Notes: generated by a model not told the origin, from the letters alone. 64,000 nt of DNA from Antedon mediterranea (GCF_964355755.1 NC_092677.1:22850101-22914100); one strand, 5' to 3'; positions 24,032 to 37,032 are shown, counted from the stretch's first letter. Made by a program: numbers and translations.

Positions 24032-26263
24032 GTTCTCTTCATCACCCACATTATGTAGCCTACACGTAATTCACGTAAAAAATATACACGCTTGTTCGAT
24101 GTTTCCTAATAAACCAGCCGAATGGACAGATTCACAACGTTGTATATTTCATAATGGAGGCCATGTTAACTGTAGATTAATGAATGAAAGAGTAATCTCA
24201 TGTGGTTGTAGCATCTCCTTTTCCCCAATACAGGAGGTGCGTTGGAAAGTCCTTCTTCGTCAGGTTCCTGCATTTTCGTACATCAAATAATGTGCGCAAC
24301 CAAACGTAACCGCGCCTATATATATATGTATTATAAATTTATTTTAAAACGGCACGCATAGGGAAAATCGCTTGCTATACTATATTATGCTATGTCGTGG
24401 ATTGTCGGAGCCAAATTTGGTATTTACGTAAAGCTTAAGCTTTGCTCGAAATATTAATTTCAAAATTAGCGCGTGAATCGACGGGAATCTAATCTAAACT
24501 ATTTTAGTGATTTTATTTTAAAAATACGATTTTTTGGGCATTTTTGGCCTATTGGTGACTTTAACCCCAAAATAAACCAATAGACCTAATGGAAATTTTA
24601 TTTTTACTGCATAATATGGTTAATAACAGATATAAATCTCATGCAGTATCAAATACATTGCTTTTTTCTATAAAAAAAAAAATAACAGCGAATTTATCAA
24701 AACTGTTGTTTTTGTTCAATTTAAGTGAAAATTCATGATTTCTTCCAGTTTCCATGGTTTTAAAATATTAAATTTATTATCTATTAAAATTTATCAAAAT
24801 ATAGAATTATTAGTGGATTTATATAATTTAAGATGTCTTCTTCCGAATACAATATTAAAAAGTTTTGATTGCCACATTTACCATTTTGAACTTTTGGCAC
24901 ACTTTGAATTGATTCTGGCCCACTGCATGTGCGCCCCTGTATGGCCTATATTTTCAAAAACCGATGGTGGGTCCGAGGTTTTCTGCATGGCACCTCTAAA
25001 TCTTGTCAAGTAGACCGGGATTTTCCCTTTATTACGCACCCATCGTGTTTAAAGTTACGTACCTTAAGATAAGGATTATGATACAATGAAAACAAATTGA
25101 GAAAATTAGGCCTACACCTCTAGATGGCTGGAGATTGCACTGAAAAATTTCAATTTAATTATGTATTTGCTGTAGTGTTCATTTTCAAAAGCAAGTACAT
25201 AATTATAACAAATTCTGGGGTTTTGCGTCAAACTATTTATTTTTAATTGGTGTATCTCATTATAACTTTGTTTTGTTTTGTTTTATTTTTTACTTAATTT
25301 GTGCTACTTAGTTTTGTTATTTTTGTATTTTATAAGTAATGATGGAGTAAGAGCAGTTTTCTGTTTGGGCTCATGCCTATTACTTGCTCCTGGCAAGATG
25401 AATTGTAAAATGTACTTTATGAACTTTTGCCGAATAGATATTATTATTATTATTATTATTATTAAACTAAAAAAAATAGGTGGAGGGGATATATCCGAGG
25501 ATTTCCTCTTTTAACCTGCCATTAAAAATTGGAAATTTATCAGATGTCCTCGTAAACTGATTAAAACACATGCAGGTATACCTCGACGATAACTTTACTC
25601 ATTTCAAGAGGGCGTTATTTATTTTATACTGTACCACCAGGAAACTATGGCGTATTAATGCTTGGAGGCTCCCAACTTTGTGTAACCAAACTTACAGAAA
25701 AGTTACTTATAAATGTGCTCTACATGAAAGAACTGTATTGGAAGTTTTCTGTTTTTGATCTTTGATTAGAAGAAAAAAATGTTTGGTGTAACATACATAA
25801 AACTGACTTTGTTACTTCTTCAATGCTTTATCTGTTTATCCCAAAACCAAAGTAAGTATTCTGTGAATGCCATACGTCAGGATTAGTTAGGCCAAGTTGA
25901 GCCGCCGCCAGAAAAACGTTTTTTCATGGTTTTTTCTATGAAACGCCAAATGCTAACTTTCGCCCGGGTGCTCGTTTCTTTTGGTGTCTGATCATTTCGG
26001 CCGCCAGTTATTTCGGCCGCCGGCTATGGAATTGCCAAATTTGTATTGTTCATTTTGCTGCCAGAATTATAATTTATTGTTGAATATGTATGACACGCCA
26101 TGTGTGTTAAAATGTTAATATTTTACTAATACTGTAATATTAAGCTGAATCGGCGGTCTTCAATTTAATTCCAGAAACCTAAACAGCAGCAGCAGCGATA
26201 TTTATGGCGTGCACATTGTCATCACTACAGTGAATATTAATGATATTTTCAGCGAACTTCCCC
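24032..26263. other. Intergenic, possible LINE tail, no gene
   Basis: No exon is recognised. Around 25260-25465 a T-rich run, a unique block with CTTGCTCCTGGCAAGATG, and an ATT-trinucleotide tail look like the 3' end of a LINE, but no coding remnant is present. The ORF at 24099-24290 has no recognisable motif. Confidence 0.45.
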
Positions 26264-27074
26264 ATTAGGCGCAGGAGCCCCGGATAGCGTTACGAAGTCG
26301 TTAACTCTGTCAGCCCATGGTCAACCCAACTAATGTGTTTTTCCCAAGGACAACTTATCAATAACTAAACTTTGTCACCACCCATAAGTGTGCTGTTCAT
26401 TTCCTATTGACCAATGAACACCAATGTAACTGGACCTGAGTTTCTTGCTATTCGACCTTGGGTGCAAATTATACAATTAATTGATGTTAAGGCCACTGAC
26501 TACTCTTTTCTGTATAGAAACACTGAATTGACTGAATAATAAGAAAACCCTACAATAATTTCTACTACTACTTGATATGGTGTTATACAAGAACTATATT
26601 AAAAGAATTGAATGTATGGAGAATGAAAAGTTAAACGTTATAACTTATATGTAAAACATCACTTAGATGATATCTATCAGATATATCATTTTCTAAAAAT
26701 TGTTTCATTAGTTAGAATAGATCACGGAAAACCAATACCAATACTGATCTGGACTCGGAAATTCAAAATGTAGCAGGCAACGTTTCACCAATGAAAACTT
26801 TCAAGACAAACAAAGTATCATAATTATCATGATATCCATTTTTATTTAATAACGATAAATGGATATAAATATTTCGTCTTTTTTGTTATTTTGTGATGGA
26901 AAATATATTGAGTGAACATTGGCACTGAGCTTAAATGTTCCCCGTCCCCTTAATGTCCGCTTTATAGGAGTGTCCCCTCAGTAAGGATTTGCTGTTTTGC
27001 CCCTTAATAATAAATTATGATGTCCATCTTATCCTCTCAATTTTAATGTGCTACACCCGATAATAGAATACACA

Positions 27075-27240
27075 TCTAGCTCGTGTGTACTTTAAAGAAC
27101 CTAGTACATCTTTCGAGACGAGTGGGGGGTTACCCCGGTGTATTATCACAGCCACTGATCACCAACTGGGCCCTCTGGGAGACCAGTCTTTGACTGAAGA
27201 GGTTACCCAGTATAAATATATATTTCAATTCAATTCAATA
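27075..27240 (+). repeat. SINE-like tail
   Basis: GTACTTTAAAGAACCTAGTA and CCCCGGTGTATTATC resemble the 3' part of the element at 6216-6480. It ends in an AATTCAATTCAAT tail at 27225-27240. The 5' promoter part is not clear. Confidence 0.4.
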
Positions 27241-27253
27241 GAATAACTGTACA

Positions 27254-28660
27254 GTAGGCTCCCATTTGATGCAATGTGTTACCCAATCTGCTCAATTTGA
27301 TTGTGCTACCCAAATCCATGCTATCCATTTGAAATAATTTGCTATCCATTTGAAAGAATGTGCTACCCGATAATCCGTATAGAATAATGTACAGTACAAT
27401 TACATATATTCATTTGATTGTGCTACCTAATGTGCTATCCATTTGAAATAATGTGCTATCCATTTGAAAGAATGTGCTATCCATTTGAAAGAATGTGCTA
27501 CCCGATAATCCGTATAGAATAATGTACAGTACAGTACTATATCCATTTGATTGTGCTACCCAATGTGCTATCCATTTGAAAGAATGTGCTATCCATTTGA
27601 AAGAATGTGCTACCCGATAATCCGTATAGAATAATGTACAGTACTATATCCATTTGATTGTGCTACCTAATGTGCTATCCATTTGAAAGAATGTGCTACC
27701 CGATAATCCTTATAGAATAAAGTACAGTACTATATCCATTTGACTGTTCTACCTAATGTGCTATCCATTTGAAAGAATGTGCTACCCGATAATCCGTAGG
27801 CTATAGAATAATGTACAGTACAATTATATCCATTTGATTGTGCTACCTAATGTGCTATCCATTTGAAAGAATGTGCTACCCGATAATCCGTAGGCTATAG
27901 AATAATGTACAGTACAATTATATCCATTTGATTGTGCTACCTAATGTGCTATCCATTTGAAATAATGTGCTACCCGATAATCCTTATAGAATAATGTACA
28001 GTACTATATCCATTTGATTGTGCTACCTAATGTGCTATCCATTTGAAATAATGTGCTATCCATTTGAAATTATGTGCTATTTGAAAGAATGTGCTACCCG
28101 ATAATCCGTATAGAATAATGTACAGTACAATTACATCCATTTGATTGTGCTACCTAATGTGCTATCCATTTGAAATAATGTGCTATCCATTTGAAATAAT
28201 GTGCTATCCATTTGAAAGAATGTGCTATCCATTTGAAATAATTTGCTATCCATTTGAAATATTGTGCTACCCGATAATCCTTATAGAATAATGTACAGTA
28301 CTATATCTATTTGATTGTGCTACCCAATGTGCTATCCATTTGAAATAATGTGCTATCCATTTGAAATAATGTGCTATCCATTTGAAAGAATGTGCTATCC
28401 ATTTGAAATAGGCCTAATGTGCTATCCATTTGAAAGAATGTGCTACCCGATAATCATAGAATAATGTACAGTACTATATCCATTTGATTGTGCTACCTAA
28501 TGTGCTATCCATTTGAAATAATGTGCTATCCATTTGAAAGAATGTGCTATCCATTTGAAAGAATGTGCTACCCGATAATCCGTATAGAATGCACAGTACA
28601 GTTATATCATAGTTATATCCATTTGATTGAGCTATCTATTGTGCTATCCGTTTGAACTAA
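27254..28660. repeat. Minisatellite with higher-order structure
   Basis: The basic 21-bp unit TGTGCTATCCATTTGAAA plus TAA/GAA alternates with a longer module (GTGCTACCCGATAATCCGTA, TAGAATAATGTACAGTAC, TATATCCATTTGATTGTGCT). About ten modules of roughly 85-190 bp differ by the number of 21-bp units. No long frame. Confidence 0.9.
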
Positions 28661-30430
28661 TGTGCTGTCTGTTAGAAATAATTCAGGTTTTTTTTTTAAA
28701 TATGTTTTGCTATCCATTTTAAACGTGCTAAACAAGTTACATATTTGTTGATATAAATTTGCGGTACACCACGTAGGCCTATATTAGTTCTGAAAAGAAC
28801 TGTTGAGTTGCTTGACGTTTTTCGATTTAGGCCTACTCCAAAGTCAAAGTCTCCAAAGCTATTCCATCATGCCGTATTCGGGGAATCGCCCACAAGTGTT
28901 TTCTCAGAGAAGGGTATGTTCTGTATGGGGTTCTGTATGCTATTTTTTAATAATGTACAAAAAATGAAATGAAAAATCATATTAATTATCGGTATGTACG
29001 GAGGAAGCTCGAACAAGACGAAGCGCGAAACAAATAAAAGCGCAGCGCGAAACATCTGAAATGATATACAATTTCTCAAAACATGAAAACACAGAATATA
29101 TTATATTAATATAACTTTTTAATATTTCCAAAGGCTCGGACAAGGAAGAAGGGCCTTAAAAAACTGAATTGCTATATGTTAGACCACATTTCCATAACTT
29201 TTCAAAACTCATCGAACCCTCTGCTAGTAGGCCTAATTAATATAGGAGCGTATCGCCAAATCATTAGAGAAAAAAAAACATGGCATGAAGATGTAATTAA
29301 TCAAACAATGGCCAAAGAATACCAACAATTTTAATTTAGGTTTCGATTCGTAATTACTAATGTGGTGGACTAAGCCTAGTTTGAAACTATAGTGACCATT
29401 TATTTTAGAAAGAAAGATAGACAAATTTGTTCCATCTCCATGTTATTGTTAATACCATATACCAAGGCACTTTTCAATTAAAAATTCTGGCCTAGTATTC
29501 TTGCAAGGTCGTCGTCACAGCTCCAGTTACAAAGGTCGTCACAGCTCCAGTTACAAACGGTGATACAAAGTGTCAATCATTTGACCAGTGAACAGCCCAC
29601 TGGTAGGATAGTCCTTGAAACCGTCCGTAAAACACATTAATCACTCACATCAGTCATGCCGCTAATGGTTGAAAACCTCACTTTTTGGGGTTTTCAAACG
29701 TAACGCTATCCGGGGCTCCTGCGCCTAATGCTTATATCGCAAAGCTATCATTTTTTTTTTAATAAGGAGGTGATCTGAAGTTTTTTTATATGCCAGCTAA
29801 AATCACTTTTAATTTTATTCGTATGGTTTATATTTATTATATTCATATAGAAACACATTATTTTTACAAAGCACACGCACTTTGGGACCTGTAAAATAAA
29901 AAAAATAAAAATTTAATCACTATTCATTTTGATCAAAATATTCAGACGGTAAAATAATATAACTTTAAATCTATACAAACGGCCAAAAAACTGTATTTCG
30001 CCCATTGCACAACTGATCTCTGGTTTAAATGGCCATAAGCCTAGTTCTCTGTGGCGTTCCATAGACTTAGTAAAGTTATTTTTTTCACTGTAATAATCTA
30101 CAGTTACTTACAGCGACCGAAATGATTGGAGGCCGAAATGCACTGTGACCGTTTCTTTTTAATAGAAGTTCTATTTATATTAGGGATATCATGATGTAGG
30201 CCTATATTCAAAAGCTATTATTACGGTTTTTAGTATATATTATTAAATATAACAATTAAAGAAATAATTATGAAAATCTGACTTATAGTTTCCAAAATAT
30301 ATAGTTTAAAACATTGCCGAAAATTATCATTTTTTAGCCAAAAACGACGTACTGGTAAACATGTTGCCTAGCAGCAGTTGTATGAACTATGCCATTTTTC
30401 GGTAAAATGATTACATAAAATCATGTTTGT
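28661..30430. other. Intergenic, no gene recognised
   Basis: AT-rich, with several TAGGCCTA palindromes. A short local duplication GTCGTCACAGCTCCAGTTAC occurs twice at 29510-29555. No exon or transposon protein seen. Confidence 0.6.
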
Positions 30431-30815
30431 TATATTTTGTGTATTAACATTGTAAAATTCAATAAAATATGTTATATAACACCATCTTTGTGTACAAAAA
30501 AAAAAACGTTTCAGGGAGGAAAAAAAATATAGTGTACAAATATACTGTGAAATACAACAGCGCCACCTGTTGTCTTGCCTCTGTTTGTAAAATTCAATCA
30601 AATATGTTATATAACACCTAAATAAATTCCTGTCATTTGACTGACGATTGTGGGTCACATGGTGTGCAATAGTACGCACTATTAAACGATCATTTAATAG
30701 TACTTTATAAACATTTTTGTGTACAAAAAAAAATGTTTCGCGGATGAAAAAAAATATAGTGTACAAATATACTGTGAAATACAACAGCGCCACCTGTTAT
30801 CTTGCCTTGCAGCAG
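30431..30815. repeat. Diverged tandem duplication
   Basis: Two copies share AATATGTTATATAACACC, GTGTACAAAAAAAA, ATATAGTGTACAAATATACT and CAACAGCGCCACCTGTT. The second copy has an extra block of about 60 bp in the middle. The repetitive minus-strand ORF over it is a by-product. Confidence 0.8.
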
Positions 30816-31507
30816 CAGATTTTTTTGTACGATTTGGAGATATATATGTACTAATTTCATTCAATAAGACATTTAAATTAGCTTTAGATCGTTTTTAGAA
30901 TTTTGATTAATTAATGGGGACGTCCCTACAAGACGTGAAATCGTTGGAAAAAACATAGCCTGTATATGAGTTCCAGTTGCCTGTCGTCGAAGTTTCGTAT
31001 TGCTGCAGCCTAGCTGGACCTAGTTGGCCTAGACCTGTTAGTATTAGGCTAGGCGTTTTAGCCTTGCTAGGCCTAGGATTGTTTGGTCGTTTGTTGACAT
31101 AATTAACACTACAGTAGGTGCCTTTATAAAATCCATGTAAATAATAATAATATATTTAATATAATTATTAAAAACCAAATGTTACTGTTTTAATCAATGT
31201 GAATCAAATGTAGACCTTGGCTGGCGCCTGGCCTACCTTTTATTTGATTCAAATGAAATGACAGGAATCTATTTAGATGTTATATAAAACAAATAATGAA
31301 TGTTTGCTTGCACCTCGTTGAAATATAACCTTTCATCATTCACCTCATGCCATTATTTGTACCATTACACTCATAAACATTCATTATTTGTATAATATTT
31401 TAAATGAATAGTAAACAAAAAATAATATTTATTTAAAATTGCAATACTTTATTAGTCCTGAGAGACAACGTGACTTCTACGAATAATAAAAAAAATTAAT
31501 ATCACAT

Positions 31508-31659
31508 ACGTACATGTTATTTAATACGTACGTGCCTGTTAATATCACTTACATACATAATAATAATGCGTGCGTACGTATTATTATTATGTACGTATTA
31601 TTATTATGTGCGTACGTGATATTAACACGTACGTACGTATTAAATAACATGTACGTACG
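31508..31659. repeat. Long hairpin with TACGTAC-rich stem
   Basis: The left arm ACGTACATGTTATTTAATAC (from 31508) and the continuing GTACGTGCCTGTTAATATCA pair with 31612-31659. The loop has repeats of TACGTATTATTATTATG. It abuts the 5' end of the LINE remnant that follows. Confidence 0.75.
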
Positions 31660-31669
31660 TTCAAGGTAA

Positions 31670-33440
31670 GAAGTGCCTTCTTACCTTTGCTTGATGTTGA
31701 ATTAACCAGAATTATGCGTCATCACACACATGAAATTGCAAAACAATCCGGTTTAGAAATTGATTGGAATGCCTACCAAAAGATACGAAACACTGTGACC
31801 AATAAGATGTGCATTAAGAAAAGGGAATATTTCGAAACAAACAAAAATGACTCTTTCATGTGGAAGAGGTCCTTCCCAATAAACAAAAATCTATCCCAAC
31901 AACAATCGTTTCCAATGATGGAATAAATGTTGAGGATTCTGTTGGTATCGCGGATATGCTGAATGAACATTTTTCCAAAGTGGGAGATCATATGTTAAAT
32001 TGTGACGGCACAACATCAGAACCAAATTACATTGACTACAGTATGTCGCTTTCCGAACAGCGTATACTGCGTACTATCCCAAAAGATTTCGTCCGAAAGC
32101 AAATACAATTAATTTCGGCTGGTAAATCAACTGGTCCGGAGGGCGTGAGTGTAAACATGCTTAAAATCACATCCTCGTATATGATTTCGCTTACTCACGT
32201 ATTGAACTTCTGTATAACGTGTAGTCAATTTCCAGCAGATTGGAAACATGCATTAGTCACGCCCATTCACAAGGGAGGTGACAAATGTGATAGAAATAAT
32301 TACAGGCCTATCTCAATTTTATCAATCATCTCAAATATATTAGAGAGATGGGTGCACTTTCTAAATGAAAATAATATTATTCCACCCTATCAATCCGGAT
32401 TCAGACAGCTACACTCAACGGAAACAATGTTAAACGATCTTACAAACGAATGTTTTCATACTATAGAACTAGGAGAAATGACTGGTACTGTTTTCGTAGA
32501 TTTTAGCAAAGTTTTTGATTTGGTAAATCATGACATTTTGCTATATAAACTTAAAACAATGAATATGTCTGTCATCAAATTGTCTTACCTAAGTGTTCGA
32601 AGTTCTGGAAATGTTGATTTAAAAAAATTAATAACCACAATCAATCTGAAATTAAAAGAAACTTGAATATTGCACTAGAAGCTGTCAACGAGTAGGCCCG
32701 GCCAGAAACAAACTTCTAATAAATTTTAAAAAGACTAAATCTATGCTCATTGGATCCAAAAAGAAATTATCCAATGTAGATTTTAATATCAATATTATTA
32801 CTGTAATTGTTAGAGAAACACATGCCTAGGGGTAATAATTGATGAGACTTTAAGTTGATAGCCACATGTCGAACATGTCATGAAAACAGTTTCATATAAA
32901 CTGGGAGAGTATACTTTGCTTGTGTATGAAAAGAGCAGCTAGATTAAATCTAAACTGCGATTTTCTTATCACATTGATCATAAATGTTTTCAAAACTAAA
33001 ATGGCTTCCTTTTTCCAAAAGAGTATTACAAAAAGCCACTCTCGTTTTCAACAGTTTGACACCCATAGGCGCATGACACAAACCTATTTCAAACAAACAC
33101 CACTTTCAAAAACTTGTGAAACAAGACAATCCACTGAAACTTAAGGTCCCTTTTGCAAAAAAGGAGAGTTCCCTCACAAGTTTTTGTGTTAGTGAACAAA
33201 TATATGGAACAATTTGTCCGTTGATTTGAGAACCAAGACTTCTGTAAGGGTTTTCAAATCAAAATTGTTTGATGTATTTATTAATTAAGTAAGTCTCTGC
33301 TGAGTTTGTAACAATGTATAATAATCACATAATCACTTTTATTATTGCTTTTTTTTTATATCTTTGTTCTTTTTTTGTAAATGTTGTTGCTTAACCATAC
33401 CTTGATGTTAAGGTGAATGTTAATAAATTTTGATCTGATC
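31670..33440 (+). mobile_element. Degenerate, 5'-truncated LINE (reverse transcriptase remnant)
   Basis: The fragment begins within the region upstream of the reverse transcriptase and runs to a T-rich 3' region ending near AATAAATTTTGATCTGATC. It has the look of a CR1/L2/Jockey-type non-LTR element. There is no endonuclease and no second ORF. Confidence 0.75.
31687..33290 (+). pseudogene. Non-LTR reverse transcriptase, broken
   Basis: Frame 31687-31860 encodes the pre-RT region (YQKIRNTVTNKM) and shifts near 31860 into 31860-32666. That frame has SAGKSTGPEGVSVNMLK, ADWKHALVTPIHKGG, NNYRPISILSIIS, and the first catalytic block VFVDFSKVFDLVNH (motif A Asp present). The text then jumps to a segment like NLKLKETLNIAL, so the block with the catalytic YADD is deleted. 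Scattered C-terminal remains (KTKSMLIGSKKK near 32730; IWNNLSVDLRTK near 33210) follow in changing frames. It cannot produce an active polymerase. Confidence 0.8.
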
Positions 33441-33775
33441 CAGCTAATAATTTAAACCCTTTGCAAAGTTTCAATTTGAAATGTTATTTGGTTTTCGACC
33501 TATGTTAAATACGAGAAAATCGTTAAATCCCGCGTAAGTCACGTTGCGCAATTGTAAACGTCATGAAACGTTTCGCTTGACGACGTTACGTAAATGTCAA
33601 TATGTTAAGATAGTTAACAAAATGTTATGTTTGCAAGTTTTACAGAAAAGCGTTACACAAAAATCATACAGAAAGAAAGAAGATAAAGACTAGACATGAA
33701 ACTCGTCACTTTGACGAGTTAGTTATCCGCACGGTAAGTGCCACGTGCACTTCATACGTTGGAATATTGCACACA

Positions 33776-34700
33776 GAAAAAGATTATGGCATTATGACCT
33801 GAACTGAAGAATATGATATGCTGTTATTGCTGAATTCTGTTATTTTGTGTCATATAGTATACACAGTATAATCTGTATACATATCACATACAGTGTAGAA
33901 TAGGTGAAATTACGGGACCCGCTATTTATCCCAATTTTTAATATATTGACGGTTTCAAAATGAAACGCGAAGGTAGCAATTTCGGAAGGAAATTATCTCA
34001 GCAACAACATATAAACATGTAGAGTAAATTTGAATACGTGAAATATTGATGCGCGCTCTTTTAAATGTAATGAACTATGACGCAAAAGATGAAAATATAA
34101 CTTTTTAAGTCAAGTGGCCATGATGACGTCACAACATCCGATTGGCAAAATGTTAACATGATTTTGTATCTACAATCCAATAGCTTCCAGAAAACATTTT
34201 AATCATGATTATCACGTTTTATTCTGACGAGCTATAACAGATTGAAATTTACTGTAAAGATGAAAATAAGTGACCCAAGTTATTTTCATTTTTAGACGTG
34301 ATGACGTCATAAAAATTTTAATATTTTTAACTCATGCAAAAGATAGTTGATTGACCTAGAAAATATAAAAATTGGGGTGAAAATGGAAAACAGATAAGTG
34401 GAGATGCGCTCTATTAAATGTGATGAGCTATATTTTATATTGGCGTGGCCATACGATGACGTCACAATGACCGGTTCGCCATATCAATGCATGATTCCAT
34501 ATCTACAACTTATCATCTTCCAGAATATGTGATAAAAATAACTTTCACCGTTTAGTTTAGAAACTACGACCGTTTAAAAAAAGGTATAATTTTGACAAAT
34601 TTTTGAAATTTTTCATCAAAAACGCACGTAAATTATCCAATTCGACGTGCCTGTATGACGTAATTTTAAAAGTCGAAATTGTTTAAAAAAAATCAATCAT
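33776..34700 (+). repeat. Dispersed repeat family copy 2 with tandem TGACGTCA units
   Basis: The first 180 bp match the family at 9342, 62715 and 63568 (CAGTGTAGAATAGGTGAAAT core). Downstream, two diverged units (about 34100-34250 and 34430-34580) share GATGACGTCACAA and ATCTACAA, then TTCCAGAA. TGACGTCA occurs at 34124, 34302 and 34457. Confidence 0.6.
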
Positions 34701-34704
34701 ATTA

Positions 34705-35720
34705 GACCAGGAGCCCAGAGGGGTCAACCTAGCTGGAAAGTTAACCAATTTCTATGCATGTGGCAATTATCTACATACATATCAATGTATGGAAATGACC
34801 GTCTGGTGCGTTTCTTTTGGTGGGTGTGGCTAGGAGGGACATTGTAAAGGGGAAAAAAAATGAGCTAGATCAGCTGAAAAGTTCACCCCATGAAATATTT
34901 TGCAAATTGTTTGACATAGAATGAAATATAAGGAATGGCTATTGCCAGACGATTTTAGTGGTGGTGGTTGCCTGCCAGACCCCCATTTCTGGGGGCCCAA
35001 AAATGAGCTAAATCAGTTTAAAAGTTAACCCTCTAAAACTAGTGGGAAAATGTTCAATAAACTCATAACTATCATGAATGACCATTGCCAGACATTTTCA
35101 GTGGTGGATTGTGCCCGCCAGACCCAGTCAAACATCCCCCCCCCCCCCCAAAAAAAAATTGAGCTAGATCAGCTGAAAAGTTAACCCCATGAAATATTTT
35201 GCAAATTGTTTGGCATAGAGTGAAATATAATGAATGGACATTGCCAGACGATTTTAGTGGGGGGGGGGGGGGGGTGCCTGCCAGACCCCCATTTCTGGAG
35301 GGCCAAAAATGAGCTAGATCAGCTTAAAAGTTAACCCTCTAAAACTGGTGGGAAAATGTTCAATGTACTCATAACTATTATGAATGACCATTGCCAGACA
35401 TTTTCAGTGGTGGATTGTGCCCGCCAGACCCCGTCAAACACCCCCACTCCCAAAAATGAGCTAGATCAGCTGAAAAGCTAACCTTTTAAAACATGCTGTA
35501 AAATGTTCAGCATGATCCCTAGTATAATAAATGACCATTGCCAGACATTTTAAGAGGTGGGTTGTGTCCACCAGGCCCCCCCCCCCCCTCAAACACCCCA
35601 CCCCCAAAAATGACCCAGATTAGGCCAAGGGCTAACCACTGTAAAACTGGTGGGAAAATGTGTAGCATACTGTCAAGGATATGAATTGTCATTGCCAGAC
35701 ATTTTTATTTGCTCATTATA
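34705..35720. repeat. Left composite inverted repeat of the 7.1-kb transposon
   Basis: After the 90-bp outer block come diverged units of about 130-150 bp. Each starts near GAGCTAGATCAGCTGAAAAG and ends near CATTGCCAGAC plus a C-rich tract. The order is A-B-A'-B'-C-D, so one A-B pair (about 300 bp) is duplicated relative to the right end. Confidence 0.8.
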
Positions 35721-36018
35721 GAACCACCCCATCCATCCAACCCCCTACCTAATTCACAAATGTGCCACTATGGCCCATATAAGTTCAACATAGTGTAAAA
35801 TAGGTATTCAGAACAGGACTTTTTTTTCTTTTTGTTGTGTGGAAAAAAGTAAATCAATTAGTCAATTGTTTATCTTTGCTGTCCAAGATGATGGGTTTAT
35901 GCAGTTAAAGGACATATTTAGAAACTGACTTCTTCTATAATGGTTCCCTAGAGAATAATGTTGTTGATTATCATCAACATTTCAAAACAAAGGCGATTTT
36001 ATTAAATGCATTTTGATC

Positions 36019-36049
36019 ATGATGGAGAGTGGTACATCTTTAAGCGAAG
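36019..36049 (+). CDS. Candidate first coding exon of the transposon gene
   Basis: ATG ATG GAG begins at 36019 and ends at a consensus GTAAGT donor (36050). It would give MMESGTSLSE. The next acceptor (TTGTAG, 36560) does not join in frame with the acidic exon, so a frame break or a different acceptor is needed. Confidence 0.3.
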
Positions 36050-36560
36050 GTAAGTGTCCAGCTATGATTTTTTTTTTATTGTGTATCTTAACAGTAATAC
36101 TAAACAAATACAATTAGGCCTAGGCTATGTATGGCTCATTGATAGATATTCCACAGCGTTCAGTGGCGTAACAGCATGAGCGCTCACTGGCCTATTGCTT
36201 AATATAAGGGGCCCAGTGAACAGCCCAATGCAACTATTAATTCAGGCGTTGATGACACATTTATGTTAATATTCATGTTTTACTTGTTAGAAGTATACGA
36301 TTGATTACCATTAGGAATGTTGTTTCCTAATTTCTAATATTGTGGTTAGGAAGTCAGTGCCATGTCATTAATTAAGCTTTAGGCAAGTCTAAGTATTATG
36401 CATATGTATTGGTTTAATTATATTGTTTGATATTAGGATACAGTGTAATTAAGAAAGACCTGGACAATGCTTTATTAGGTTGTAAGCACTAGTAAAAGGG
36501 GTATGGTGTTACAGTTAACTAAAGTAGTGCAGTAATATAATATTAATTCACTAATTGTAG

Positions 36561-36883
36561 AGTTGTGTTTTGTTCAATGTTTATGACAGCCATAATGAAT
36601 CTAGAAGAAAAGCAAACAGTATCAAAAGAGCGAGACACAGAAGTATATGTAAGGATAAATCAAGAAGAAACGCATTCAGAAGAAACATCAATGACCTTGG
36701 AAAAGTCACAAAGTTGTGCAGAAAAAACGCATCCATGTACAACTACAGAAGAGCTAGGAGATAAAGAATTACAACATAGTAAAACTCAAGAAAAAACCTC
36801 TGAAACTACAGAAGAACAGGATATAAGTGAAGCAGTTGGACCAGCAGCACCAAGTATTTTTACCTATATCTGTTAGTAAAGAG
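36561..36883 (+). pseudogene. Transposon gene, acidic Ser/Thr/Glu-rich exon
   Basis: The open frame from 36565 (alternative ATGs 36580, 36595) is rich in Glu, Thr and Ser (EETHSEETSMTLEKSQ, TTEELGDKELQHSKTQE) and has no known domain. It stops at TAG 36874. One T fewer in the T5 run near 36857 would carry the frame to the donor GAG|GTATAA at 36884 and into the next exon, so I suspect a homopolymer indel. Family function of this part is unknown. Confidence 0.5.
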
Positions 36884-37032
36884 GTATAATGTGATCATTA
36901 ATTGTAAATAGCCTATGTTTTTTCTCTTTGAAAATGTATTCTACATTCCATATTACTTTTATTTGTAGTTTAATTTAAAGTTTGAGGTTTAAATTTAAAT
37001 ATGCTTGACTTGGGACATTACATTTCTTTCAG

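Larger units (their letters stand above)
26264..29729. mobile_element. Region bounded by a perfect 31-bp inverted repeat
   Basis: The 31 bases at 26264-26294 (with GGCGCAGGAGCCCCGGATAG) are exactly reverse-complemented at 29699-29729. The 3.47 kb between them has no transposase and contains a long minisatellite. This could be an old non-autonomous DNA transposon or two solo ends; no target duplication is visible. Confidence 0.4.

Noticed and set aside
24099-24290. Short ORF as a gene
   Set aside because: No start context, splice sites or motif; length within chance expectation.
25278-25514. Hydrophobic ORF as a membrane protein
   Set aside because: T-rich low-complexity DNA, probably a LINE tail, gives hydrophobic residues by composition.
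27254-28660. CRISPR-like alternation of short and long units
   Set aside because: The longer module is itself repeated and is not a set of unique spacers.
30368-30793. 141-residue minus-strand ORF with internal duplication
   Set aside because: It spans the noncoding tandem duplication; no domain seen.
36570-36764. Basic ORF (RRKANSIKRARHRS) overlapping the acidic exon
   Set aside because: Alternate frame of the Glu-rich exon; its Arg/Lys bias is expected from the shifted codons.
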